The position numbers and the translations under genes are program-made. 41,023 nucleotides of DNA. Source: an uncultured Bacteroides sp. (GTDB taxonomy: Bacteria; Bacteroidota; Bacteroidia; Bacteroidales; Bacteroidaceae). This document shows positions 15,825-26,000 of this stretch, one piece after another. The DNA is taken from contig NZ_CALDPF010000026.1 of NCBI RefSeq assembly GCF_937912035.1, positions 1 through 41,023 on the forward strand, written 5' to 3'. Each line of letters begins with the position of its first letter. The stretch's first letter is position 1. Below the pieces are notes generated by a model that worked only from the letters and a program-made list of their open reading frames with translations, did not search any database and was not told where the DNA came from.

Positions 15825-17267
15825 CTACTCAAAATAATGTTCTCCTCTATGTTTTACCAAGAATTTACTTAATTTATCAATAAGTATTTTATTTGATCCA
15901 ACATTTGAAATGTTATGATTTTCAGATTTGTCAATAGAATGGTCAAACAGCATTCTATCCAGGATTTTATCATTCTTGTCTCTCCATTCAGTATAGAAAT
16001 AGTTGTCTTTTATGAGTGTAAAACCGTTCGCCCATCTACATACGGCATATCCTTTACTACAAGATTTTCCATTTTCTACAAAAGGTAACAAACTTTTACC
16101 TTCAAGGTGTTCAGGCTTTTTCAGTCCTGCTGCATCACACATAGTTGGATATAGATCAACGAATTCTACAATCTCACCACATCTCCTGCTTTTTTCTTGT
16201 GAAGGTGATTTTATTATCATAGTTGCGTTAAGGCATGTATTGAATATACTATGCTTACACCACAAGCCATGTTCCCCAAGACTCCAACCATGATCACCAA
16301 TCAATACTATAGTAGTATTTTTGTCTAATCCGGTCTTTTTCAAAGCTTCGAGAACTCTGCCTATCTGACGGTCAACGAACGATACAGAAGCGTAATATCC
16401 ATGAATCATCATTTTTGCGGTTTCTTCATCCATTGGACCTGAAGATGGGATACCGGAATACTGTCTTAATTCTGACCAATTGTTCAGTGCCAATCTCGGA
16501 ATGTTACTGTCGCTAGTCAACACATAGTTTTCAGGTATCTTGATTTTATCATGTTCATACATATCCCAATACTTGCGAGGTACAATGAACGGAAGATGCG
16601 GTCTTATAAAACCAACAGCCAACAGGAAAGGTTTTTTGCTTTTACTTAGTTCATACAAGTCATTGATACTTTTTTCTGCAATTTTCCAATCAAGGAAATT
16701 GCTTTCGTCGGTATTGGAATATTCATAGTAATAACCTCTCTTTTGTTTTGGGTTTGCTTCCTTTAGTTCCATTTGTTTCAGGTTTACGTCCGTATGGTAA
16801 CCCATTGGGGTATCATGTTCAGGTGTCATTACATTGTCCCAATATTTCATTTCAGAATCGTCCTGATGGTGATAAATTTTACCATTGGCTATGGTAATAT
16901 ATCCTGCTTCCTTAAAATACCTGTTCAGGGTTACCGTATTTGGAGCATCAACGTCAACACGAGCATTCCAAGCAGCAAAACATCTTTTAGTAGGTCGAAG
17001 TCCAGTTAAAAGGCTTGCACGTGATGCTCCAGACACGGCAATATTACAATATGCCCTGTCAAAAACTGTACCTACATTTGCTAATGAATCTATATATGGT
17101 GATTTTATATGTGTCTGACCATAGCAATTCAATTCAGGCCTTAAATCATCACAAACGATGAACAATACATTTTTCCTATCTTCATTTTCAATTGCTTTTT
17201 CTGCTTTAATCCCAATTAAAGGATACAACAATAAGGCTCCATTGATAAGTAAACTAACTTTTTGCAT
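15825..17267 (-). CDS. S1 family sulfatase, serine type (iduronate-2-sulfatase-like)
   Basis: This 480-residue exported protein has a signal peptide of about 22 residues and the alkaline-phosphatase-like sulfatase fold. Metal ligands D40 and D41 (VCDD) and a DHGWSLGEHGLW segment are present. The active-site signature is S79-G-A-S-R83 followed by ASLLTGLRP. The formylglycine is thus expected from serine, which needs an anaerobic sulfatase-maturing radical SAM enzyme; none is encoded in this window. Overall layout, including FAAWNARVDVDAP and the HQDDSEMKYWD region, resembles iduronate-2-sulfatase-like S1 members. It would remove a sulfate ester in the periplasm. It stands alone on the minus strand, facing away from the LacI-led PUL. 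It may serve the lyase cluster, the PUL, or neither. Confidence 0.88.
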   Translation of the reverse strand: MQKVSLLINGALLLYPLIGIKAEKAIENEDRKNVLFIVCDDLRPELNCYGQTHIKSPYIDSLANVGTVFDRAYCNIAVSGASRASLLTGLRPTKRCFAAWNARVDVDAPNTVTLNRYFKEAGYITIANGKIYHHQDDSEMKYWDNVMTPEHDTPMGYHTDVNLKQMELKEANPKQKRGYYYEYSNTDESNFLDWKIAEKSINDLYELSKSKKPFLLAVGFIRPHLPFIVPRKYWDMYEHDKIKIPENYVLTSDSNIPRLALNNWSELRQYSGIPSSGPMDEETAKMMIHGYYASVSFVDRQIGRVLEALKKTGLDKNTTIVLIGDHGWSLGEHGLWCKHSIFNTCLNATMIIKSPSQEKSRRCGEIVEFVDLYPTMCDAAGLKKPEHLEGKSLLPFVENGKSCSKGYAVCRWANGFTLIKDNYFYTEWRDKNDKILDRMLFDHSIDKSENHNISNVGSNKILIDKLSKFLVKHRGEHYFE

Positions 17268-17917
17268 GATAATTTAGTTTAAGTTGAAAATATTTATTAC
17301 AATAATATCTATGTGGAATTAAAATGATAAAACAAATATGTGTATAAAGGTTTTATATATTATTGATTATTAGCAAATTATACGCATTTAAACAATTAAG
17401 CTATTTACAACTTATATGCAATATTCGCAAAATATCTGAATATATGCAAGTGAGTGGTAGATAATTAGGTAAATTAATTAGGGAATATTCTTAAAATAGG
17501 AGTTATTTCGTGATACTACTATCTTTTCTTAAGTAATTGTGTTGAATATGATTTCACAATCAGCAGGAATTAAGAGTGATTCCTTACTGTTTGCTAAATT
17601 GCAGAAGTATAGAAAAGAATTTTTTAATCTTATCTCTCGTAGAAAACAAAATGACTGACGTAAAATAGCTTCATCCCTACGTATTCCACTAATAGGTAAT
17701 ATTTAATGTTGTTTTTTTATATAAATTATTTGTTTGTATATTACATTTTTTTTATAAATTGCCAATTATTATTTTTTGTATTTTTATAGATGATAAAATA
17801 ATTAGCTTTTAAATATATACTAAATTGCAACAATATTTGGCCTTATATATATACATGATTATATATAAACTAATAGATTGTTTTATTGATAGTCACTTAT
17901 AAAATATTTACCATAAA
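17268..17917. other. 650-bp AT-rich divergent intergenic region
   Basis: This gap separates the sulfatase (minus) from the LacI gene (plus) and must hold the promoters of both. I found no exact TAnnTTTG promoter in it; the minus strand has a near match (CATATTTG) close to the sulfatase. It contains one short ORF (17548-17658) that may be a gene remnant. Its length and extreme AT content suggest past insertion or decay at the boundary of the plus-strand PUL. Confidence 0.5.
17548..17658 (+). pseudogene. 36-codon ORF, possible gene remnant
   Basis: An ATG-initiated frame encodes 36 residues including SLLFAKLQKYRKEFF and NLISRRKQND, then TGA. The same frame continues past the stop with protein-like sequence (RKIASSLRIPLIGN) to a TAA. 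This basic, helical stretch looks more protein-like than the surrounding AT-rich DNA. I do not recognise the family. A decayed mobile-element or regulator gene is possible, and so is chance. Confidence 0.3.
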
Positions 17918-18934
17918 ATGAAGAAATATACTACAATAAAAGATATTGCTAAATATTTAGGTTTATCTACATCAACAGTTTCTAGAGCCTTGAATGATAG
18001 TTGGGAAATTAATAGCGAGACAAAGGCCAAAGTTCTTGAAACTGCTAAATTATTAAATTATCGCCCTAATTTAATAGCTCAAAATCTTCAACATAAAAGT
18101 TCTGGTGTTATTGGATTGGTTATACCTGAATTTACTAGCGGTTTTTTTCCTCGTATAATATTAGGAATACAAGATGTTTTGTATGAAGAGAATTATCAGT
18201 TGTTGATTACTCAGTCAAACGAATCATTAGAGAATGAATTACAAAACTTGTGTTTGTTAGAAGGTAATATGGTTGAAGGAATATTATTGTCAATTACTAG
18301 AGAGGGAAGTAATGCTGAAGAATATCGTCGTATCATAGATTCTGGCATACCAATTGTTTTTTTTAATAGGGTTTGTCCACATACAAAGGCTTCCAAAGTT
18401 ATTGTAGATGATAGAAAAATGGCTTTCCAAGCTGTAGAGCATTTAATCAAGTCAGGATGTAAACGAATTATGCATTTGACTGGACCAAGGAATCTTCCGT
18501 TGACAGAAGAACGTAAGGCTGGATATCTTGATGCTCTTAAGAAGTATGAATATAAAATTGATGAAAATTATATTGTAGAGGCAGGAGTTTTAATGGAAAA
18601 AGGTGTTATGGCAATGGAAAAGTTTTTGTCGTCAGGATATAATATACCAGATGCAATTTTTGCTTTTAATGATCCTGTTGCTATAGGTGCAATGAATGTT
18701 ATCAAAAAAAATAATTTACGAATTCCTGATGATATTGCTTTGGTCGGGTTTAGTGAAGATCAATTGGCATCAGTTGTTGATCCTCCATTGACATCTGTGG
18801 TGCAACCTAATTATGAAATGGGAAAAGTTGCCGCAAAGCTTTTGATTGAACAAATCAAATCGCCTTTAAAATCAAATCTCTCTTTAGTTAGATTAGATGC
18901 CACATTAAATATTAGAGCTTCATCTTCTAGGTGA
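17918..18934 (+). CDS. LacI family transcriptional regulator
   Basis: This 338-residue protein has an N-terminal LacI helix-turn-helix (TIKDIAKYLGLSTSTVSRAL, then a hinge around NYRPN, about residues 5-52). A periplasmic-binding-protein-like sensor domain follows (about 60-335), including GVIGLVIPEF, IPIVFFNRV, DDRKMAFQAVEHL and LVGFSEDQLASVVDPPLTSV. It should bind a sugar or sugar derivative in the cytoplasm and control the adjacent plus-strand locus. Most Bacteroides PULs use hybrid two-component, SusR-like or sigma/anti-sigma control, so LacI control suggests an imported small ligand as the signal. A perfect palindrome with LacI-type AACGTT cores lies just downstream, before the symporter gene. 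Confidence 0.93.
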   Translation: MKKYTTIKDIAKYLGLSTSTVSRALNDSWEINSETKAKVLETAKLLNYRPNLIAQNLQHKSSGVIGLVIPEFTSGFFPRIILGIQDVLYEENYQLLITQSNESLENELQNLCLLEGNMVEGILLSITREGSNAEEYRRIIDSGIPIVFFNRVCPHTKASKVIVDDRKMAFQAVEHLIKSGCKRIMHLTGPRNLPLTEERKAGYLDALKKYEYKIDENYIVEAGVLMEKGVMAMEKFLSSGYNIPDAIFAFNDPVAIGAMNVIKKNNLRIPDDIALVGFSEDQLASVVDPPLTSVVQPNYEMGKVAAKLLIEQIKSPLKSNLSLVRLDATLNIRASSSR

Positions 18935-18957
18935 TATTCATTGATTGGATGAATATG

Positions 18958-18999
18958 TAAATCATCGGGAACGTTACCGGTAACGTTCCCGATGATTTA
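18958..18999. promoter_or_regulatory. 42-bp perfect palindrome between lacI-type gene and symporter
   Basis: Positions 18958-18978 are the exact reverse complement of 18979-18999, centred on ACC|GGT. Inside, GGGAACGTTACC and its mirror GGTAACGTTCCC each carry the AACGTT core typical of LacI-family operators (central CG). It starts 24 nt after the regulator's stop codon and ends about 90 nt before the symporter ATG. It could be the operator controlling the PUL, an RNA hairpin terminator of the regulator gene (AT-rich tail follows), or both. Confidence 0.65.
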
Positions 19000-19040
19000 T
19001 TTCTATAAATGCTTGTTTTACAGTGACTAAAAAAATAATA

Positions 19041-19061
19041 TTGCATTACAGAATAATGCAA
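19041..19061. promoter_or_regulatory. 8-5-8 inverted repeat before the symporter gene
   Basis: TTGCATTA (19041-19048) and TAATGCAA (19054-19061) flank a 5-nt spacer, 30 nt upstream of the symporter ATG. It may be a regulator site or a leader hairpin. No consensus -33/-7 promoter was found here, so an activator-dependent or poorly matched promoter is likely. Confidence 0.4.
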
Positions 19062-19090
19062 ATAATAGATTTAATACTAAAAAAACATAT

Positions 19091-20734
19091 ATGAATACTT
19101 TAGATTTTATTACCATTTTACTATTTTCTATAGGAGTTTTAATAACAGGTGTTTCTTTTTCCAAAACAGGAAAAGATATGAAAAGTTTTTTTGCCGGTGG
19201 CGGTAATGTTCCGTGGGGTATGAGTGGCTTATCATTATTTATGGGATTTTTTTCTGCTGGTACTTTTGTTGTATGGGGTTCAATTGCTTATTCATTGGGA
19301 TTAGTGTCAATAGTAATACAATTAACTATGGCAATAGCAGGGTTTGTTGTAGGTACTTGGATTGCACCAAGATGGCATCGTACTCATTGTTTGACAGCAG
19401 CGGAATATATAACTAATCGATATGGTGCTAATATTCAGAAGCTTTATACTTATGTATTTTTAGCTGTATCTATTTTTACTACAGGTTCATTTTTATATCC
19501 AGTTGCAAAGATTGTTGAAGTATCTGCAGGTATACCTTTAACGACTTCAATTCTGGCATTAGGTGTGTTTAGTATGATTTATGTTGCAATCGGTGGTTTA
19601 CGAGGTGTGGTTGTAACAGATGTATTACAATTTGTTATATTAACAGCTGCTGTTATTATAGTTGTTCCATTATCATTTGATAAGATTGGTGGTATAGATA
19701 CTTTGTTTCAGAAAGCTCCTGAAGGTTTTTTCGATGTGTTTAGAGGTGAATACACACCTGGGTTTATCTTTGCCTTTTGTATTTACAACATGTTTTTCTT
19801 AGGAGGTAATTGGGCTTATGTTCAGCGTTATACTTCTGTTAGTACTGAAAAATCAGCTAAAAAAGTAGGTTGGTTATTTGGCTCTTTATATTTAATAAGT
19901 CCTATCTTATGGATGCTGCCTCCTATGATTTATCGTATATATAATCCAGGTTTAGAGGGTCTTCAAAATGAGAATGCCTATCTGTTGATGTGTAAGGAAG
20001 CTATGCCTGATGGATTATTGGGACTTATGTTAGGTGGAATGATTTTTGCTACAGCAAGTTCATTAAATGCTACATTAAATATATCTGCTGGAGTTTTCAC
20101 AAATGATATTTTTAAACGTATATATCCCAAAACTGGAGAAAAGACACTTATGAAAGTTGCCCGTATTTCAACTTTATGTTTTGGAGTATTAGCTGTAATA
20201 ATAGCTTTATTGATTCAGTCAATGGGAGGTATTGTAAATGTTGTTCTTAGCGTGGCAGCATTGACAGGGGTTCCTATTTATTTACCTATTATTTGGTCAT
20301 TGTTTTCAAAACGTCAAACCGCAAAATCTATTTTAAGTGTAACATTCATAAGTTTGGGTATTAATTTGTTCTTTAAGTTTATTTCGCCGGTATTGTTTAA
20401 TTTATCATTAAACCGTGAGATGGAAATGTTATTAGGAACTATTACTCCTGTCCTTCTGCTTTTAATATCTGAATTGTTGTTGATAAATGTGAAAACGACA
20501 ACTCAAGAATATATTTTATCTGAGGAACATAAATCATCTATTAATGTAAACGATGATGAAGAACAAGAAAATCGATTTACACGTAAAATTCTAGGTATTG
20601 GTATTTTAGTATCAGGAGTTGTTATTTTATTATTAGGGTTATTAGCGGAAAACTTGGTTATTGTTCCCGTTTCTGTCGGTGTATGTATAGCAGTATTCGG
20701 TATTTTATTGTTGAGTAAGTCTTGTAAGAAATAA
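19091..20734 (+). CDS. Sodium:solute symporter (SSS family)
   Basis: This 547-residue integral membrane protein has about 13-14 predicted helices. Early landmarks of the SSS family are KDMKSFFAGGGNVPWGMSG, FFSAGTFVVWGS, TAAEYITNRYGANIQ and AIGGLRGVVVTDVLQ. SSS members co-transport sodium with sugars, sialic acids or organic acids. It starts the plus-strand operon, 34 bp before a FAD oxidoreductase, so it probably imports the mono- or disaccharide product, or an oxidised derivative, across the inner membrane. The last ~100 residues hold a charged cytoplasmic loop (EEHKSSINVNDDEEQEN) and two further helices. Confidence 0.9.
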   Translation: MNTLDFITILLFSIGVLITGVSFSKTGKDMKSFFAGGGNVPWGMSGLSLFMGFFSAGTFVVWGSIAYSLGLVSIVIQLTMAIAGFVVGTWIAPRWHRTHCLTAAEYITNRYGANIQKLYTYVFLAVSIFTTGSFLYPVAKIVEVSAGIPLTTSILALGVFSMIYVAIGGLRGVVVTDVLQFVILTAAVIIVVPLSFDKIGGIDTLFQKAPEGFFDVFRGEYTPGFIFAFCIYNMFFLGGNWAYVQRYTSVSTEKSAKKVGWLFGSLYLISPILWMLPPMIYRIYNPGLEGLQNENAYLLMCKEAMPDGLLGLMLGGMIFATASSLNATLNISAGVFTNDIFKRIYPKTGEKTLMKVARISTLCFGVLAVIIALLIQSMGGIVNVVLSVAALTGVPIYLPIIWSLFSKRQTAKSILSVTFISLGINLFFKFISPVLFNLSLNREMEMLLGTITPVLLLLISELLLINVKTTTQEYILSEEHKSSINVNDDEEQENRFTRKILGIGILVSGVVILLLGLLAENLVIVPVSVGVCIAVFGILLLSKSCKK

Positions 20735-20768
20735 TTAGATTGTTTTTGTATTTGTTAAATTATAGACT

Positions 20769-23054
20769 ATGGAATTTCAAGGATTTTTAGATAATAGAAC
20801 CGTTAAAAAAGTTCAAAGGAACTACGATTTGGTAGTGGTAGGCGGAGGATTGACTGGTGTTTGTTGTGCTATTACAGCAGCACGTTCAGGTATAAAGGTT
20901 GGACTAATTCAGGATCGTCCTGTATTGGGAGGAAATGCTTCCAGTGAAGTCCGTTTGTGGGCATTGGGAGCAACCTCTCACATGGGAAATAATAACCGTT
21001 GGGCCCGTGAAGGAGGAGTAATAAATGAAATATTAGTTGAAAACACATATCGTAATAAAGAGGGAAATCCGGTATTATTTGATATGGTTTTAATGGATAA
21101 AGTTTTATCAGAGCCTAATATAACTTTATACTTGAATACAATAGTATATGATATTAAGAAGTCTTCTCCTAACAGAATCAGTGAAATCTTGGCATATAAT
21201 CCATCGGTGGAAACCAAATATGAAATAAAAGGAGAAATATTTGCTGATTGTTCAGGAGATGGAATAGTCTCTTATTTGTCAGGTGCCTCTTATCGTATGG
21301 GGGCAGAAGATAAAGAAGTGTATAATGAGGGATTCTCTCCTGATAAAGAAGTATATGGAGAACTTCTAGGGCATACCATTTTCTTTTATATGAAAGATAC
21401 TGGTAGTCCGGTAGAATATGTAACACCTGATTTTGCAATTAAAAATGTAGAACAATGTATTTCAAAAATATATAATCCAGAATATTTTAACATCAATCAT
21501 CATGGATGTAAGTATTGGTGGATTGAATATGGTGGACGACTTGATACGATTCATGATACTGAAAAAATAAAATATGAACTATGGAAGGTAGTTTATGGTA
21601 TATGGGGATATATAAAAAATTCAGGGAAATTCCCAGAAATGAAAAATTATACTTTAGAGTGGGTAGGATTGATTCCTGGTAAGCGTGAAAGTCGACGTTT
21701 TAAAGGTTTGTATACATTAACTCAGCAAGATATAATCGAACAACATGAACATTATGATGCTGTTGCATATGGAGGGTGGTCTATTGATTTGCATCCTTCA
21801 GATGGTGTTTATGCTTCAGGTAGGGCTTGTAACCAATGGCATTCGAAAGGTATTTATCAGATTCCATTTAGATGTTATGTGACTGCAGATGTTGAGAATC
21901 TTATGTTTGGTGGTAGAATAATAAGTGTTTCACATGTTGCCAATGGTTCTACTAGAGTAATGTGTACCTCTGCTCATGGGGGACAAGCAATAGGTATGGC
22001 TGCTGCATTATGTGTAAAAGAACATCGCAATCCCATAGATTATACGGATGTTGAATTAATTAAAACCTTACAAACAAAACTTATAGCTATAGGTCAGCAT
22101 ATTCCTTGGCTGAAAATTGAGGATAAAAATAATCTTATAAATATTGCACATATTGAAGTTAGTAGTACATTCAATTTGAAGAAGTTGGATTTTAATGGGA
22201 ATTATATCACTCTAAAGGAATCTATGGCTCAATTATTTCCTATTAGAGGTAAGCTTCCAACTGTATCATTAAAAGTTTTCGCAGATGAAGAAACACGACT
22301 TCAGATTCAATTAAGGAAAAGTATTAAAGAAGGTAATTATACCCCAGAAGTGATATTAGAAAATATTGAAATATCATTAAAAAAAGGTGAACAGAAGATT
22401 AAATTGGATTTTAGTACTGAATTTAATGATGAAACTTATGTTTTTTTATGTTTCATGAAAAATCCATTGGTAAAACTTGCTGAGAGTAATACTGTTCTAA
22501 CTGGTATTTTAACTGTTTTCAATCAAGTTAATATTGCTGTTTCAAATTATGGAAAACAAATGCCTCCAGAAGGTATTGGTGTAGAATCTTTTGAATTCTG
22601 GTGTCCAAAACGAAGACCTGAAGGTAAGAACTTAGCCTTGGAATTTTATTCACCTATTTATCTTTATGGAATAGAACAGTTGAAAACTTCATATTATCGT
22701 CCTTTCTTAGGAACAAATGCATGGGTTGCTGATTTTAATGATAAAACGCCAACAGTAATTTTGAAATGGAATACTCCTCAAAAGATAAATAAGATAAATT
22801 TATTTTTTGATGTAGATTATGATCATCCAATGGAAACAGTTCAATATGGCCACTATGACAATATAATGCCATATTGCGTCAAAAGATTTAGGATATATGA
22901 TAAATACAATAATTTACTTTTTCAGAATGATAATAATCATCAGGGCATTTGTTCTGTAATATTGAAAAGAGTTTGCATAACTGATTATTTGAGAATAGAA
23001 TTCATTTCTGATGAAGATAATTTGATTTCATTGTTAGGAATATATTGTTGTTAA
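20769..23054 (+). CDS. FAD-dependent oxidoreductase, no signal peptide, C-terminal beta domains
   Basis: This 761-residue protein has an N-terminal dinucleotide-binding fold (VVVGGGLTG, residues 22-30). It is followed by the FAD_oxidored-type signatures RPVLGGNASSEVR (50-62), DCSGDGIVSYLSGA, GKRESRRFKG, and GGRIISVSHVANGSTRVM. Residues after about 450 form extra beta-rich domains. The last ~130 resemble an F5/8 (discoidin) module, with NAWVADFND and a YLRIEF-type closing strand. No signal peptide is visible, so it is predicted to be cytoplasmic, which is odd for a protein with a carbohydrate-binding-like module. Such proteins are often labelled xanthan lyase in databases without basis. It lies between the symporter (34 bp) and SusC (14 bp). 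Oxidation of a sugar or sugar acid is plausible; the true substrate is unknown. Confidence 0.85.
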   Translation: MEFQGFLDNRTVKKVQRNYDLVVVGGGLTGVCCAITAARSGIKVGLIQDRPVLGGNASSEVRLWALGATSHMGNNNRWAREGGVINEILVENTYRNKEGNPVLFDMVLMDKVLSEPNITLYLNTIVYDIKKSSPNRISEILAYNPSVETKYEIKGEIFADCSGDGIVSYLSGASYRMGAEDKEVYNEGFSPDKEVYGELLGHTIFFYMKDTGSPVEYVTPDFAIKNVEQCISKIYNPEYFNINHHGCKYWWIEYGGRLDTIHDTEKIKYELWKVVYGIWGYIKNSGKFPEMKNYTLEWVGLIPGKRESRRFKGLYTLTQQDIIEQHEHYDAVAYGGWSIDLHPSDGVYASGRACNQWHSKGIYQIPFRCYVTADVENLMFGGRIISVSHVANGSTRVMCTSAHGGQAIGMAAALCVKEHRNPIDYTDVELIKTLQTKLIAIGQHIPWLKIEDKNNLINIAHIEVSSTFNLKKLDFNGNYITLKESMAQLFPIRGKLPTVSLKVFADEETRLQIQLRKSIKEGNYTPEVILENIEISLKKGEQKIKLDFSTEFNDETYVFLCFMKNPLVKLAESNTVLTGILTVFNQVNIAVSNYGKQMPPEGIGVESFEFWCPKRRPEGKNLALEFYSPIYLYGIEQLKTSYYRPFLGTNAWVADFNDKTPTVILKWNTPQKINKINLFFDVDYDHPMETVQYGHYDNIMPYCVKRFRIYDKYNNLLFQNDNNHQGICSVILKRVCITDYLRIEFISDEDNLISLLGIYCC

Positions 23055-23068
23055 TTTATATTGATATT

Positions 23069-26000
23069 ATGGAAACAGAAAAAAAATGTTTTATTAAAGC
23101 CAATCGCTTTGCTAAAGTTTATAAGACTTTGGGAGTCGTTTTCTTTAGCTTGTCTCCGTTGGTATCTTATTCTGTAGGTACTGATATGAGTACTAATACT
23201 GTAGTTCAACAAACTAGTGGAAAGATTACAGGTATTGTCTATGATGAGTATGGTGAACCTGTAATAGGAGCAAATGTAACTTTAAAAGGAACATCAAGAG
23301 GTACAATTACTGATTTAACAGGTTCTTTTGAACTTGAAGTAAGTCAAGGAGAGGTTATCATGATTAGTTTCATGGGCTATGAAACTCAAGAAATTAAGAT
23401 TAAGAGTTTTTCATCTCTTTCTATCAAAATGAAACCTAGTACACAAATGTTGGATGAAGTTGTAGCTGTAGGGTATGCTGTGCAGAAAAAGGTTAATCTT
23501 ACTGGAGCTGTTGAGAGTGTAAATGTTTCTGATTTATTGAATAAACCTGTTGGCATGACTTCTCAAGCATTACAAGGAGTTAGTTCTGGGTTAACAGTCA
23601 CTAATTCAACAGGTAGACCAGGTGCCGGTTCTACATTAAGAATTAGAGGTATAGGGACTTTGGGAGATTCATCTCCATTGGTTTTAATAGATGGTGTTGA
23701 AGGTAATATAGATGCAATAGATCCTGCGATGATAGAAAATATATCTGTTTTGAAGGATGCATCTTCATCAGCAATATATGGTTCTCGTGCGGCTAATGGT
23801 GTAATTCTTGTAACAACCAAAAGAAGTAAAAGTAATCAGAAGTTTCAGGTAGATTATAGTTTATACACCGGTTGGCAGTCTTTTACTGAACTACCAGAGT
23901 TTACAGATGGTTACACGTATATGGAGATGCACAATGAAGCTATGAGAAATGAAGATAAACAGGAGTTGTATTCACCAGAATATTTAAAAGAATATTTGCA
24001 GAATAAGAATTCTGATCCGGATAAATATCCAGATGTTGATTGGCAAAAGTTTATGTATACAGAATCAGGCTTTCAGCAAAAACATTCTATAAGTATCAGT
24101 GGAGGAACAGAAAAGCTGATGTCTAGAGCCATGTTTATGTATAATGATCAGAATGGTATTGTTAATGGATTTAATTATAAGCAATATAATTTTAGAATTA
24201 ATAATGACTATAAATTAAATAAATATATACGTTTCCGTTTTGACTTGGGTTTAAGAAGATCTACAAGTGATACTCCTGCTTTGGGCGAAGATGCAGCAAG
24301 TGGAATATTCATTGGTGTAAACAGACTTGCCCCTATATATGCTGCTAAATTATCTGATGGAAGAGTTGCTGCAAATTCATTGGGGGCAAGTTCTCCATAC
24401 GGAGCATTATTTAGAGGATATAGTGAAAGTGAAACTAATCATTTTATTGGGAATTTTTCGGCTATTATTACACCTGTTGAAGATTGGAATATTAATTTAT
24501 CTTATTCACCAGAGTTTACACAAACATCATCGAAAAATTTTACTAAGCCAGTTAATTATTATTCACCAGGTTTTGATGAACCTACTTACGTAGTTAATCC
24601 TACTAGTACTTTAGACCAAAAAGAAAGTAAAACAAAGAAAAATTTCTTGACAATAACATCTTCATATTCAAAGACTATAAAGAAACACGATTTGAGTCTG
24701 TTATTAGGTTTTGAACAAATAGATTATACAAATAATTGGTTGAGTGCCTATAGAGAGAATTTCACATTCCCTGATTATTCTGAGATGACATCCGGTTCAT
24801 TAGAAAATATGAAAAATGATGGAAATTCCGGGTCATGGGCATTACGTTCTTATTTTGGCCGTTTCAATTATGCTTTTGCTTCAAAATATTTGTTCGAAGC
24901 TAATTTACGATATGACGGCTCTTCCCGTTTCGCGAGGAATAATCGTTGGGGAGCTTTCCCATCATTTTCTTTGGGTTGGCGTCTTTCGGAGGAAAATTTT
25001 ATGAAAAAACTTGACTTTTTGTCAAATTTGAAACTACGTGCATCTTGGGGACAATTAGGAAACCAAAATATTGGTGGAAATTATCCTTATTTGTCTACCG
25101 TAAATTTGTCTAATATGGGTTATGTCTTTGGAGGTAATATAGTAAGTGGAGCGGCTATTACTACTATGCCAAATTCTACAATTACTTGGGAAACTAGTGA
25201 ATCATTGAATTTTGGCTTGGATTTTGGATTTTTCAATAATAGATTGTCAGGCTCTTTTGAATATTATATTAGAAATACGAAGGACATCCTCTTACAGTTG
25301 CCAATACCGGGAAATATAGGTTTAAGTGCCAATTATCAGAATGCGGGAACTGTACGAAATCAAGGTTGGGACTTAAACTTAAGTTATCGTGATAAGATTG
25401 GTGCGGTATCTTATAGTATAGGTTTTATTTTGTCTGATGTTAAGAATGAGATAACTTCATTAAAAGATGCTGGTCCATTTATTAGTACATATACTATTAG
25501 GAAAGAAGGATATCCTATTGATGCTTACTATGGTTATGAATCAGAGGGATTGTTTAGAACTGAGGAAGAATTGGAGAATCATGCAAAACAAATTGGTAAT
25601 TATGGATTAGGTGATATCAAGTATAAAGACCAATTGACAATAGATACAGATGGAGATGGTGTCCCAGATAAAGCAGATGGTGTAATAAATGCTGATGATC
25701 GTGTCGTTATGGGTTCGAATATACCAAGATATAATTATAGTATAAATTTTGGTTTGGAATATAAGGGCTTTGATTTTTCTTGTTTCTTACAGGGAGTAGG
25801 AAAAAGAGATGTCTTTTTGAATAAAAATTCTGTTTGGGCATTTTATAGTGGAGGAAAAATTCAAACATGGCAGTTGGATCGTTGGACAGAAGATAATCCT
25901 AATGCCAGTTATCCAAGATTAATTGCAAATACGAGTCATAATAATTTCCAAACTTCTGATTTTTGGATGTATAATGCCTCTTATTTACGTTTGAAAAATG

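Noticed and set aside
17268..17917. Mobile element at the PUL boundary
   Set aside because: No terminal inverted repeats, transposase motif or target duplication could be found, so only a possible remnant is reported.
20769..23054. Label of xanthan lyase for the FAD oxidoreductases
   Set aside because: The sequences carry a dinucleotide-binding fold and flavin motifs and lack any lyase fold or catalytic residues. The label appears to be inherited database error.
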